This document shows, piece after piece, positions 23,737 to 34,302 of a stretch of DNA of 64,000 nucleotides. This DNA comes from Edaphochlamys debaryana. Lineage: Eukaryota > Chlorophyta > Chlorophyceae > Chlamydomonadales. The stretch's first letter is position 1; each line of letters begins with the position of its first letter. A program made the translations under genes and the position numbers. The notes under the pieces were generated by a model. The model saw only the letters and a program-made list of their open reading frames with translations. It was not told the DNA's origin and searched no databases. Where the stretch lies: the NCBI GenBank assembly GCA_016858145.1, contig JAEHOE010000010.1:1178001-1242000 (forward strand). The letters are read 5' to 3'.

Positions 23737-24755
23737 GGGGGAGGGAGGGCGCTCAGGCTACTGGATGGGTTGGTCGAGTGGCACGGGGGGAGAGGAAAGG
23801 GTGGGACAGAAAGTTGGGGACCAGGGGATATTGGAGGTAGGGAGAGGAGTCGGGAGGAAGAGCCGCATGCTTTCATTGAGCGGAGCAGGCTCGGACCTGG
23901 AGCATGGAGGTGGAGGTGGAGGTGCAAGCATGTGCACTTGCATATCAACGACCTGTGGAGTTGGTGGCGAGCCCGAGAGGGGCTGTGCGTGTTCGGACCG
24001 GGGGCGTGTACCGCACTTGCTGAGAGTGGGAAGCTGCACGTAGACAGCACGCTAGTGGCTGAGTTGCTCAGGGTTGCTAACGATGGAGGAGGGCGAGAGT
24101 AGTAGATGTCAGGAGTGCTGCACCCAAAGGTTGTGCGTCAAAAGGACATGAGGACGGAAGAAAGGAACGCAAGCGTTGAGAGTAGAGCGAGGAGGATAGG
24201 CTTGCGAGTGCGGGACAAACCCTGTTGGAGAGCCTGTGTCTGGGCATCCCAGCGGCGGGTGCAAAGGATACAACTACGCCTGCGGTCATGCTCAGCCGCA
24301 AATGCTTCTGATAACGAGCCGTCCTTACGTCATATGTCATCCTTCGACCCTTGCAGCCCTGCTCCCCACGCTCACAGCCTCTACTCTTCTGTTGTATGCC
24401 TCGCTCTATCAAACAGCATCCTCGCACTCTCATTGGATGAACTCTCCTCCCCCACCCCTACTTACACCTGTCCTGCGGCGTGCCTACGTGACCCGGTACA
24501 GCTGACGTCCGTCGCCAGCCCCATGCCCCTGCTGCCATGCATAGCCACGGGGCCTTCTGAGGCACCGCCACCCCCTCCCCCGTCCAGCTGTGCCCCTGCT
24601 GTTCCGGTCTTGCCTGCTCCTACCCGTGCGGCCGCCCTGCCGTACACAGCCCCCACGCTTTGACCAACGCGAGCATCTCCACGCCGACAAACCGCTCGAG
24701 TCAGCATGTCCAGACTCCAGAGACCAGAGAGCACCTCCTTCCAGTTCCCGGGCCC
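23737..24755. other. Convergent intergenic region
   Basis: Holds the 3' UTRs of the USP (plus) and dioxygenase (minus) genes. A minus-strand TGTAA is at 24462-24466. I found no plus-strand TGTAA for USP. Open frames here have poor codon use and no splice logic. Confidence 0.5.
24462..24466 (-). terminator. Candidate poly(A) signal for the indoleamine dioxygenase gene
   Basis: TGTAA on the minus strand about 290 bases beyond the stop codon, a typical distance for volvocine genes. Confidence 0.45.
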
Positions 24756-27700
24756 TCACGGCAGCACGTGCCGCGCCGTGTCCTCCCGGTAGCCCGACAG
24801 CGCCGGCATGAAGTCGCTCCCGCCTGTGCCCGTGGCCTCCTTGCGAGCGAACCTGGGGGAATGGGATACGGGGACGAGGGGACGGGGGCAAACCTGGGGG
24901 CAACACAAGGTGTATGCGAGAGCTAGTATGTGAGAGCTAATTACCGTACTGGTATCAAGCAACGCATCGCCGCAGCAACCCACGGAACCCACTTTGCGAT
25001 GTAGTTGAAGGCGAAGGCCTTGTGCTGCGCCCTGAACTTCTCCATCTCCACCACTGGGAGGGGGGGGGGAGGAAGGGGTTGCGAAAGCGGGTGCAGAGGA
25101 GGGCACGGGTTGAGGGAGGCGGAGGGAGGGCGTGGGGACAGGGGTGAGAGTGGGCGGGTCAGGGACTGGAGTCGGGAGCGGTGCGTGGTGGTGGAGGAGG
25201 TGAGAGGGATGGAGTGGTGCGTGCGGTACCGGCATGGGCCCCACCTGCGTCGTTGTACGCCTCACGTAGCTCCCCGCCGCGTGATGTGACGAAGGTGCGG
25301 ACGCAGGCGGGGGTGTCCTGGGCGGCGGCCAGGCGGCGGATGAAGGCGCTGCGGGGCGGCGGGGCGGGTGGCGCCACGTGCCGATTGAGAGAAGGCGGTA
25401 GGGCTCGTGACCTGCTTAGTGCGGCTCTATTGCGCCTTGGGCCGTGAGCGCGCCGGGTCGAGGCTCGTGGCTACCCTTATGAAATCGGCACCGGGGACCC
25501 GGTGCGCTGTTCATGTAACCCACAGGCACAGGAAGGGCTTCGGTGCACGTAGCGAGGCTTGCTCTCCTCACCGGTGCGGCGGGGGCATGTGGTCCACCAT
25601 GGAGTCCAGGTAGTCCCGCAGCCACACCTGCCGTACGCCGAACACATGTGATGAGGATCAATGCCGTACATCAACTTCACACGCGGTCACTGATGACTAA
25701 AATAAACACCAGCTGGGACTGCTCGTGTGACAGGCCGGCATACGTGAGGGGGCCCTGTGGGGTGGCTGTGACCGCCCACTGCCTACGCCTTCGCACCCAC
25801 AGCGGGAGCCGGCCACACAACGTGCGCACATGCGCTTTCACCGCAGCGCACGCTTCCTGCCTGCCGCCTCGCCCACCGACCTGGTCGTGCCGTACGCCCA
25901 GCGCCGCGTCGAAGGCGTGCAGTACGCTGGACTGTGCACCCGTCTCGCCGTACAGCTGTCGCGGGAGCGGTTAAGAGGGCAGGGCGCGACAAGCGGTGAT
26001 GCACGCAGGCACGCCTTCAACGCACGACGCATCGTGGCAGGGTAGTGGCAGGAGGACCCGAACCCTGCTTCTGGCCCACACCCCTGACAGAAACTGAACT
26101 GCCGCAGGCACCCGAACATACGGTGCGATGGCTTGGAGCTTACCCCCAGCTTTCCCTTGCACCGGAAAGGCGGTGGGATGAATGGAACCTTCCCTTCAGC
26201 CTGCCCTTGAAGGACAAGCCTCTCGGCCATCAGTTCCATTCCCCACCCCTTCCCCCCCTCCACCGCCACGCACCTGCATGGGCTCCTCGCTGACGCCCTC
26301 GTAGATGAGCCCCTGCAGCGCCGGGCAGGGGTGGGTGGGTGGAGTGCTGCTGTGACGCGGGTAGGCGGACAGGGCGCAAGCCCCGGCCCCGGCCCGTGCT
26401 GGAGGGCTGGGGCACGCGTGCAGAGCAACACATGGACAGCGGCCAGTACCCACCTGCGGCAGGTCGGGGTTGTTCCGCCAGCCCGACATGGGGGTGCGCA
26501 CCCGCTGGAAGTAGATGTAGGGGTCGCAGGCCTCGCCTGGTGTGGGGGGGTGTTTCGGGTGGGGAGTGATGGGGTGGCGGGTGGCGAAGGTCAGGCAGCG
26601 GGGTTGCTGTGGCCCGCTATCGTAGGCAGCTCGGAGCGGCATGGGCACCCGACCACCAGAAGGCCACGCATGGGAGAGATGGCCCTCCTCTCCTCTCCTC
26701 CCCTGCCCTCCCCTCTCCTCCCCTCCCATCCTCACCCATCCTCGACAGAGTGGCTTGCATCTCCCGAAGCGCACCCGCCACAGCGGTCAGGCCCGCCATC
26801 ACGCCCTCTGCGTCATCCTGCAGAGGCGGGCGCACACAAGTGGACGTGAGCGTGTCCTCGACCCGGGGCGACACTTGCACGTGGGGCGACCCGGGTCACG
26901 CACCTGCGCCGCTGCGGCCTGCATGGCCTCGAGCCCGGCCACCGCCCGCCCGGCCCGCGCCTCAATGTCAATATGGACCAGTCTGTGTGTGGAGGGCGTC
27001 AGAGTTGGGGGTGCAGCGAAGCAGGGCGGGCATGGGCGGGCTTCAGTGTGGTTGCGCGGCTCCTCTCAAGAAGCACAGGACACTAGGCCTTGCGCTTGCT
27101 GCTGCTGCGCAGGAGCATGGTTTGATTGCTAGAAAATCTCTCACGCAAGTAACTAGAAACACACGTCAGTCAGGGTTCCAGGCTCGACCAGTCCTCACCT
27201 GAACCACTCCTCGTCGGGGCCACCCATGAAGTTCTGTGTCGGAGATCACAGGCACATAAGGGGGATCGACTGAATCAAGGCGTTCTCTGGGGTAAGCAGC
27301 GTGTATGCAAATGGACAGACCGCTTAAGCGCCTTCTCCAAGAGGTGAGCCAACCGCGGGCGGCCCACACGGCTCAAACCTAGCAGCGCCGCACAACCTCC
27401 CCGGAAGCAAGCTCCACCCATCCCCTTGTGCCACGTCATTCCCCAGCTTCAGCCTGGACCCATGTCCCGGCTCCTCACATTGAGGCACACGATGTTGCCC
27501 AGGCGCAGGGGCTGCGCGGGGTCCAGGCGGCGCCAGTTGCTGAGGTTGAAGGTGGCGTAGGTGAGCACGGGGGGCATGGCCAGGGCCGCAGCCACACGGA
27601 CCCACGGGACTGCCAGGGTGGCGGGGAGGGCGGAGGGCGGGGGCCCGGGCTCGCACCACATGTAGGCCTGGGCGGGGGAGCGGCAGGGGGCCCAGGGACG

Positions 27701-28583
27701 CTCAAGCGGTACAGCGGACTGTTCACAGAGCCAGGGTCACGGGAAGAAGTCAGGTGCATGAAGTACCGGTAGATCACGAGGGGCTTGCTGTGTGGCAGGG
27801 TGGGGCCAGCAGCGGGCGCAAGCGCTAGATCGCCAAGGTGCTTGCTGTGAAGCTGGCTGGAGTCCCGACCGGGGGGCACCGGGCACGACGCATCAAGGGT
27901 CCCCTCACGTGGGCCAGGAAGGAGATGAGCATGTAGGCCCGCCACAGCTCCGCCCCGTGCTCCACGCCGCCACCATTCCCGGACGCTCCTGCTCCTTGTG
28001 CACTGCCCGGCAGCAGCAGGCGGTACGTGGGGAAGGGCGGCAGCGAGGCGAGGGCGCGGCGCAGCACCCCCTGGCCGGCAACAGGTGGGCTGCGCTTGCC
28101 GGCACCGTTGCTGCTGCTGCCGGCGAGGCCCGTGCCTCCCGCCCCGACGGTCGCGAGAACGAGTTTGGGCACGTCAGCCAGGGCCGCCTCCCACTCCGCC
28201 GCTGCGGCGTCATGGGCGCTTAGCGTGAGCCTGAGGGGTGCAGGCGGGTGCAGGGGGTCGGGGGAGGGGTCGGGGGAGGGCGAGAAGGCGAGCAGGCGTG
28301 GCAGCGTTGAAGCCAGGATGGCGCACGGCCGCGCAAAGACGCGACGCGCGAAAACGGCATGAGCGCACCTGCGCAGAGGGTCGGTGCTTGGCAGGAAGCC
28401 GCGCTCCGGGGTGACGAGGTCGAAGGGAGTGGCGATGGCCCGGAGATGCACACGCCGACCATTAAGCGCGCCCTTCGAGCTACGGCTACATGATGTGGTG
28501 GCGACGTGTAGCGACTTTGCTGCTCGTTGGGGTAGGCAGGCTACTTTGATGCGGGGATGCATGCTATGCGACAACCCTTGCAT
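24756..28583 (-). CDS. Indoleamine 2,3-dioxygenase-like heme protein
   Basis: Thirteen exons: 28583-28369, 28230-27909, 27667-27479, 27233-27199, 26982-26904, 26817-26736, 26536-26454, 26312-26274, 25955-25881, 25627-25572, 25348-25245, 25053-24993 and 24852-24756; 478 residues. Seen, in family order: ERGFLPSTDPLRR, AYMWCEPG, LTYATFNLSNWRRLDPAQPL, IYFQRVRTPMSGWRNNPDLP (Arg321, matching human IDO1 Arg231), GLIYEGVSEEPM, GETGAQSSVLHAFDAALGV, MPPPHR (His391, the proximal heme ligand position), RGGELREAYNDA and ATGTGGSDFMPAL. Known: IDO opens the indole ring of tryptophan with O2 to N-formylkynurenine. Key residues are intact, so activity is plausible. About 45 basic, Ser-rich residues precede the core and may be an organelle-targeting leader; the ATG at 28583 was chosen for that reason. 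Confidence 0.92.
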
Positions 28584-29133
28584 AACTGGCTATCCTGAAC
28601 ATGTAGCAACTGCACTAGAGGCCGCGTTCACAGGGACGAATGCGGTGAAACTGGCAGCTTCAACGGCGGGATCGGCGGGAACACGGGTTTGGACCGACCT
28701 CACCCGCCGACCCGACCCCGCCCCGCCCGCACTACTCGCCCAAGCTTGAGGCTGCCACATGCCTGCAATCGGCCACACTCTCAACCCCTGGAGCAGGCGT
28801 TAGATCACGTCCTCTGCCTCCCGTCCCCAGCAGCTTCGGGTTGCAACAGGCGTGGCTTATCTTGCAGCGGGGGGCGATAGGGCCACCGACCTTCCGCGTC
28901 CTCTGCCATCCGCTTTCAGGATACCTTGAACACGTCCCCTCTCCGCCTGCCTTGCTCCCAAACCCATGTCTTGCCCACGTCCCCGATGGGCTGCTATACC
29001 CCCCACGCTTGCCCGCCACCTTTCTACTTCTGCCTCACTGTCTATGCTAGCCCCAGCCGCCTCCCAAACCAAACCCTCGCCCGCAGCCCCCGTACCAAAC
29101 CGCACGCCCCACCAGTCTTTCTACAATCCCAGC
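28584..29133. other. Intergenic region between tandem minus-strand genes
   Basis: Contains the MORN gene 3' UTR and the dioxygenase promoter/5' UTR. No TGTAA on the minus strand was noticed. It is pyrimidine-rich on the plus strand from about 28.9 to 29.1 kb; nothing else is recognised. Confidence 0.5.
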
Positions 29134-32100
29134 CTAAGCGACGTACGACCCCTCCCTGCTCGCCCGGACCGACCCCGCCTGGGACCCGCCCCGGGACCCC
29201 GCCGCCGCCGCCGCCGCCTCCGACGCCTCACGTGACGGCTGCCGCGAGGCCTCCCTCGAGGCGCCCCGCGACGCCGGCGCAGGCGCTCCGCCGCCCGACC
29301 CCTCCGCCGCCGGCGCCGCCCCGGACATGGACCCGGCCACCGACCCTGCCGCCGACCCCACTCTCGACGCCACGCGAGGCGACCCGGTGCCCTGCACCGC
29401 CGCCGCTCCAGAGACGGACCCGGCAACGGATCCAGCGCGAGACGCCACACGCGGGGACCCGGTACCCTGCCCCGCTGCCGCAGCTCCAGACACTGAGCCC
29501 GCCACCGACCCCGCGCGAGAGGCCACGCGAGGAGATCCGGTGCCCTGCTCCGCCGCTGCCGCAGCTCCGGAAACGGAACCCGCGACGGAGCCGGCGCGAG
29601 ACGCCACTCGCGGGGACCCGGAGCCTTGCACCATGAGCCCTGCCGCGGCCGCCGCTGCTCCAGACACGGACCCGGCCGCCGACCCTACCCGTGACGCCAC
29701 ACGCGGCGAGCCCGTACCGGAGGGCTGAGCCGACAGACCCGCCGCCGCCGCCGCACCGGAAACGGAGCCGGCGGCCGAGCCAGCCCTCGACGCGACGCGC
29801 GGGGAGCCGGAGCCCTGGACCGCCAGCTCCGCCGCGGCGGCTCCGGACACCGAGCCGGCCGCGGAACCCGCCCGGGAAGCAACCCCAGATCCCGACGCCT
29901 GTGGCGTAATCTCTGCCGCTGCCGCCGCCACCGCCGAGCCCTCGGCCTCCGGCTGTGGCTCCACCTCTGCCTCCGGCCCCGCGCCTGCCTCTGGGGTGAA
30001 TTGCTCCTCTGCCTCCTCCGTCGCCGCCGGCACCTGGGCCGCCGCCAGCGCCGCCATCTGCTCCGCCGCCACCTCCTCCGGCCCCAGCTCCGCCGCCGCC
30101 GCCACGCCGCCGTTGTAATCCGCCGCGCTGCCGTACGCCGCCGCCATCGCGCCGTACTCTGCCGTACTGTGCTCCTCGCCGTAGTACGACGCGTTGACGC
30201 CCTCGCTGGCGTCGCCGGCGACGCCGCTGGCCTGCCCGTAACCGCCGTCGTCGTACACCTGGTCCTCCCCGGCCTCGGCCCGCGCCGCCGCCGCCTTCTC
30301 CGCCGCCACGGCGGCGGCGCCCGCCAGCAGATGGGCCATGCCCGTGCCCGCCGCCACGCCCCGGCCGCCGGCGGTGGCATGCAGGGTGGCGGTGGCCTGG
30401 GCCGCGGCGGTGTCGACGGCGGCAGCGGCTGCTGCTGCCACGGCCTGGTCCTGGAAGTGGGAGACCACCTGGTTGGGGTGGGGTGGAACGGGGTGGAGAA
30501 GGGTTGGGTGGGGTTGAGCAACGGGAAGAGGATTTACGGCGAAAGGGAAAAGGCTTGAAAGACGGTTCAGGCTGACGCTTAGGCCATGGCTGCGAGTGCA
30601 TGGAATATGCCTAGCCCCAGTCAATCCATCGGCCTTGCTCCCGCACTGCCCCCCTGCACCCCCCGCCTCACCAGCATGAAAGAGTCGAAGCTGATGCGGC
30701 CCTGGAAGCGACAACACGGGGGGCGGGTGAAAACATTTTAGAACAATGGCACGGTACTTGAGGACAGAACATGGCATGAGACTCAGACCGGACACCAGCC
30801 CAAGCCTCAGCGCTAGACGGCGCCAGGCCCTGCGGCCCCCAGCCTCCCAGGAGGTGAGGCCCCGGCCCCCGCCCGCTCTCCCCACCGTCGCGGGCGCCCT
30901 CCGCCGCATGAGCTCCTCCACCAGGGCCTTGGTGGCGGGGGCGGCCGGGTCCAGCCCCGCCATCACCACCAGCTCGCGCAGCTGGTGCGCCAGCAGGCCC
31001 GCGTCGGGGCCGTCGCCTGGGGGAAGAGGAGGAGGGGAGAGAGGGGTGGAGGAGGGGTGGTTTATCGCCAAGTTGGAGAGCGAAGGGAGAGAGTGGGGAG
31101 GGGAAGGGGCGCGGGGGAGAGGCAGTGGGAAGCGGTCGGGCGGCCGAGCTTGTGCTGAGCAGTACGGTACCAGCTGCAAAGGGCTGCGGGTGTGATGCTC
31201 CCAAGCGGCACCGCAAGTGGCCCTACGCCCCAAGCCGCCTCCCCTGCTGCCCACCCCGCACCCACCCGCAGCCATGAGCGTGTAGCTGTGCCTCAGCATC
31301 TCGATGTCCCGCTCGCTCAGGGTGCCGCTGGCCGCCTGCACCGCCCGCAGCGCCTTGGAGCCGTGAGCGCGGTCCCGACGCACCGCCACCACCTGAGGGG
31401 AGGGGAAGCACGCGGGGTGCGGGGCGAGTGGAGCCAGGGACTGATGAAAGGCCGCGTGTGTAGATGACCCATGCCTCGATAAGGCTGGCCGCAGCCAAGG
31501 AAGAGAATCCAGGCCCTGCCTCACCCACGCTTCTGGCCCCCTCTTTCGATAAAGGCGCCCCATGTCCGTAGCCAAGGGGTTGCGGGCTCTGCCTCTCCCA
31601 GCCCTTTGGTTGCCCAGGCCACACTGTTCCCCCAACCGTCCACCCCATTCGTCCTGTTCCCCCCGTGTCCCCTTACCTGCTCCGCCAGCACCTTGGCCGG
31701 CTGCTGCAGCTGCAGGGGGGGCAGCCGGGCGATGGCCTCGCCCGCAGAGGCCGCGTCCAGGCGCCGGGCGGCGGCCAGGGAGGCCAAGTGGCCCTGTGGG
31801 GGAGGCAGGGGAGGCAGCGCAGGCGTGAGGGACCGACGTACACATCACAGCCGTCCTCGCCCCGCCCCAGTCTCCCCGGTGCCCCGCCCTAGCACTACGC
31901 ACACTCAACACGTAACTTTCCGGTACCACACGGCTCCGAAACCCCGCCTCCCCCCCCCCGCCCCCACCTTGAGCGGCACCAGGTCTCCGTCGTCGATCTC
32001 CAGCACGCTGCCGCAGCGGGGCTGGTCCTTGACGTACTCGGCCACGTACTTCTTCTGCCGCGCCATCATGAACAGGGTGCCCATGCCCTCGCGCCGGTCG

Positions 32101-33395
32101 CTCAGGAAGTTACCCACGAAGATGTCGCCTGCGGGCGGGAGAGACGCGGGGGAGGGATGGGGAGGGATGGAACGGAGGTGACGGGAGGGAGGTGCTGCGG
32201 GTGGTTCTGGTGGCATAGTCTGGGCCGCGTCTGCCCGTGTGAAAACCAGTGGAGGCTCGTGGTTTCGACGCGCCCCGAGGCCGGCTCACCGCTGGCCATG
32301 TACATGGTGCCCGCCCCCGTCCGCTTGTCGTCCGCCCACTGCCCCACGTACAGGTCCCCGTTGGAGTACTCGTAGCGGCCTGGGGACGGATGGTTCAGTT
32401 GGCAGGGCGTTAGACTGGGTGTGAGCATAGCAGCAAGAGCAAAGCAGCAAGAGCATAGCAGCGAGAGCATAGCAGCCAGAGCATAGCAGCAAGACCTGCC
32501 AATCAGTCCCGGCGTCAAGCAGTCCCCGGCTGCATTGGCCGCTTCAAACTCCCAGCCTTCCCAACACCGGGGCCTCACCCGTGCCGTGCCGCAGGTTCGA
32601 CACCCAGTCGCCCGCGTACGTCTCCCCCGTGTTGTACACACGGGTGCCGTACCCCTCCCGGCGGCCCTGGATCCAGTCTCCGTCGTACTGCAGCACCCAC
32701 TCGCGCGCGCCGCCGGGCTGAGGGATCAATGAAGGGCGCCATCAGTTCACTTGTCAAGACAATCTCGACGGCAAAGCGCCGGGGTTGCGGCAATGAGGCA
32801 ACGGCGGCTAGCACCCGTACATGCCCACGATGAGAGGGTCTTGACCAGAGAGGGTCAACGCATGGCGAATGGCCCCTGTGACTGACCCCGGGAGTCGGGG
32901 AGTCGGAGGCGCGGAGGATAGCCGGCCATTTGTAAGCCCCAGGCCCGACCTATGTGTGTGCTCACCTTTTGGATGTAGTACTGGCCCTTGCCGTGCGGCC
33001 TTCCCGCCAGCACCTCGCCCTCGTAGCGGCCCCCGCTGGCGCCCAGCAGCGTCCCGACCTTGCCGGCGCGGCCCGGGCCTTTGGGGGGAAGGAAGCGACG
33101 AGGGAGCAACGTGAGCGCGTGAGGTAAGTGCTTTCCGGAGTGTTGGGGACGGCAGGCCAGCGCGCGCGCACGCCTTGCTAGTTGCCTGACATATGCCTAC
33201 TGCCCGTCCAGCGGGCAGCGACGGGCACTTGAGGGCGCCGCATGCCTCCTTGCCCCTTGCTAGTGATGGGCGTGGCTCTCCCTCACCCGTGAGGCTGGCG
33301 GTGAGCGGGTATCGCTCCCTGGTGGTTGCGTTCCAGGAGCGCGGCTCGGAGCGGCGCGGCAGCGTGGGCTTGGGCGGCGAGGCCGCCCGGTTCAT
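29134..33395 (-). CDS. MORN-repeat protein with degenerate EF-hand pair and Ser/Ala repeat tail
   Basis: Ten exons: 33395-33287, 33078-32966, 32717-32579, 32379-32290, 32128-31968, 31793-31677, 31392-31266, 31016-30886, 30701-30672 and 30468-29134; 783 residues. Seen: five MORN motifs in residues 35-180, for example GRYEGEVLAGRPHGKGQYY, YDGDWIQGRREGYGTRVY and GDLYVGQWADDKRTGAGTMY. A helical region with EF-hand layout follows (about 255-345): a degenerate first loop, then GRISFDSFMLVVSHF as the second, which lacks a full set of Ca ligands. Residues about 528-722 carry some seven imperfect copies of a unit built on SPRVASRAGSVAGSVSG. Known: MORN proteins often act at membranes, cilia and basal bodies. 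Inferred: a structural or ciliary scaffold. The motif set does not fix an orthologue. The ATG at 33395 gives a short basic N terminus ahead of the repeats. Confidence 0.9.
29320..29905 (-). repeat. Coding tandem repeats of the MORN-protein tail
   Basis: About seven imperfect units of roughly 75-100 bp, each encoding variants of GSPRVASRAGSVAGSVSGAA separated by Ala-rich spacers. All differences keep the frame, so copy changes are probably tolerated by the protein. Confidence 0.85.
32423..32492. repeat. 14-bp tandem repeat, five copies, intronic
   Basis: Five units of GAGCATAGCAGCAA with one or two substitutions, inside the MORN-gene intron between exons 32717-32579 and 32379-32290. Confidence 0.9.
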
Positions 33396-34302
33396 GGTAA
33401 CCTGGTTAGGCATATCTGGAGGTGGGTTGAATGGGGAGAGAGGCAGGAGGGGCGACGAGGTCGGGTGGGGGAGCAAGGGGTGGCTGCGGGCGACAGCCGA
33501 GCACTCCGGCGTCCAGATGTCGAGTGCGGTAGAGTTGCAACGCACCTATGTCCGGGTACTTTGTCGATGGGAAGTCGACCTGTGCTTGAGGTCAGAGGCC
33601 AAGCGGCAGCAGAGGGTTGGCGATGGGAAGGGCGAGAGGCGGGGGCCAGCCAAGGGCGAGTCCCAGAGGGTAGTGGCACGCGGGCCAGGATGGGTTGGCC
33701 CGTTCTCACCTGTGGTCGCTCCCCTGTCCCTGCAAAGCGTCGTTGCCCTGGAACCGGCCCGATGCTCGCGCCGGGTGAGCCGTTGCTGGCCATGGCGCCC
33801 CCGCCGGGTCGGGCATCGTAGGGCATGTTTGCGCACCAGGTGCGCTCGCGGCCTGTGGGGCTCCCCTTCTCGCCCTAGAGAACTTGATCGGGATTCTAGA
33901 TGGCAGAGCGGGCTGTTCTGTACACGCGTGTTGCGAAATGACACTCGCACGCTGTCGGCAAGCAGGCAAATTGATGCCGAGGTAGTGATGTGACCTAAAT
34001 GCTTGTCTAGGGGGACAGTCAAGTGCATGTTACAAGCTCTCGCTGTGTTCGACGTCCTCGAAGCGGGTGCCTCATCGCAGTCTCCATCGCCTTGCGCGCG
34101 CAAAGACACTGGATACTTTGCACACGAAGACCTCTCTAGACCCAGCACTACTGCCTGCTTCTCTGCAAGCTGCCGTGTGCGTGAGCAAGAGCTGTTTCCG
34201 GGCACCGTCACAATTGCAGCAGCTTTCAAGCTCTCCATTCTACTGTAACCACAGGATGAGGGAAACGGCACCTAGAAACGCTGCCCGGGTGGTTTGAGGA
34301 AA
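33396..34302. other. Divergent intergenic region, probable shared promoter
   Basis: Separates the MORN gene (minus) from the unrecognised low-complexity gene (plus). It is less GC-rich toward the plus-gene side (34.0-34.3 kb). No exon, RNA gene or clear motif was recognised. Confidence 0.5.

Noticed and set aside
31677..31929. One continuous 931-codon frame (29134-31929) as a single exon of the MORN gene
   Set aside because: It reads through introns by chance; the spliced exons switch frame and match MORN/EF-hand order with correct GT-AG sites.
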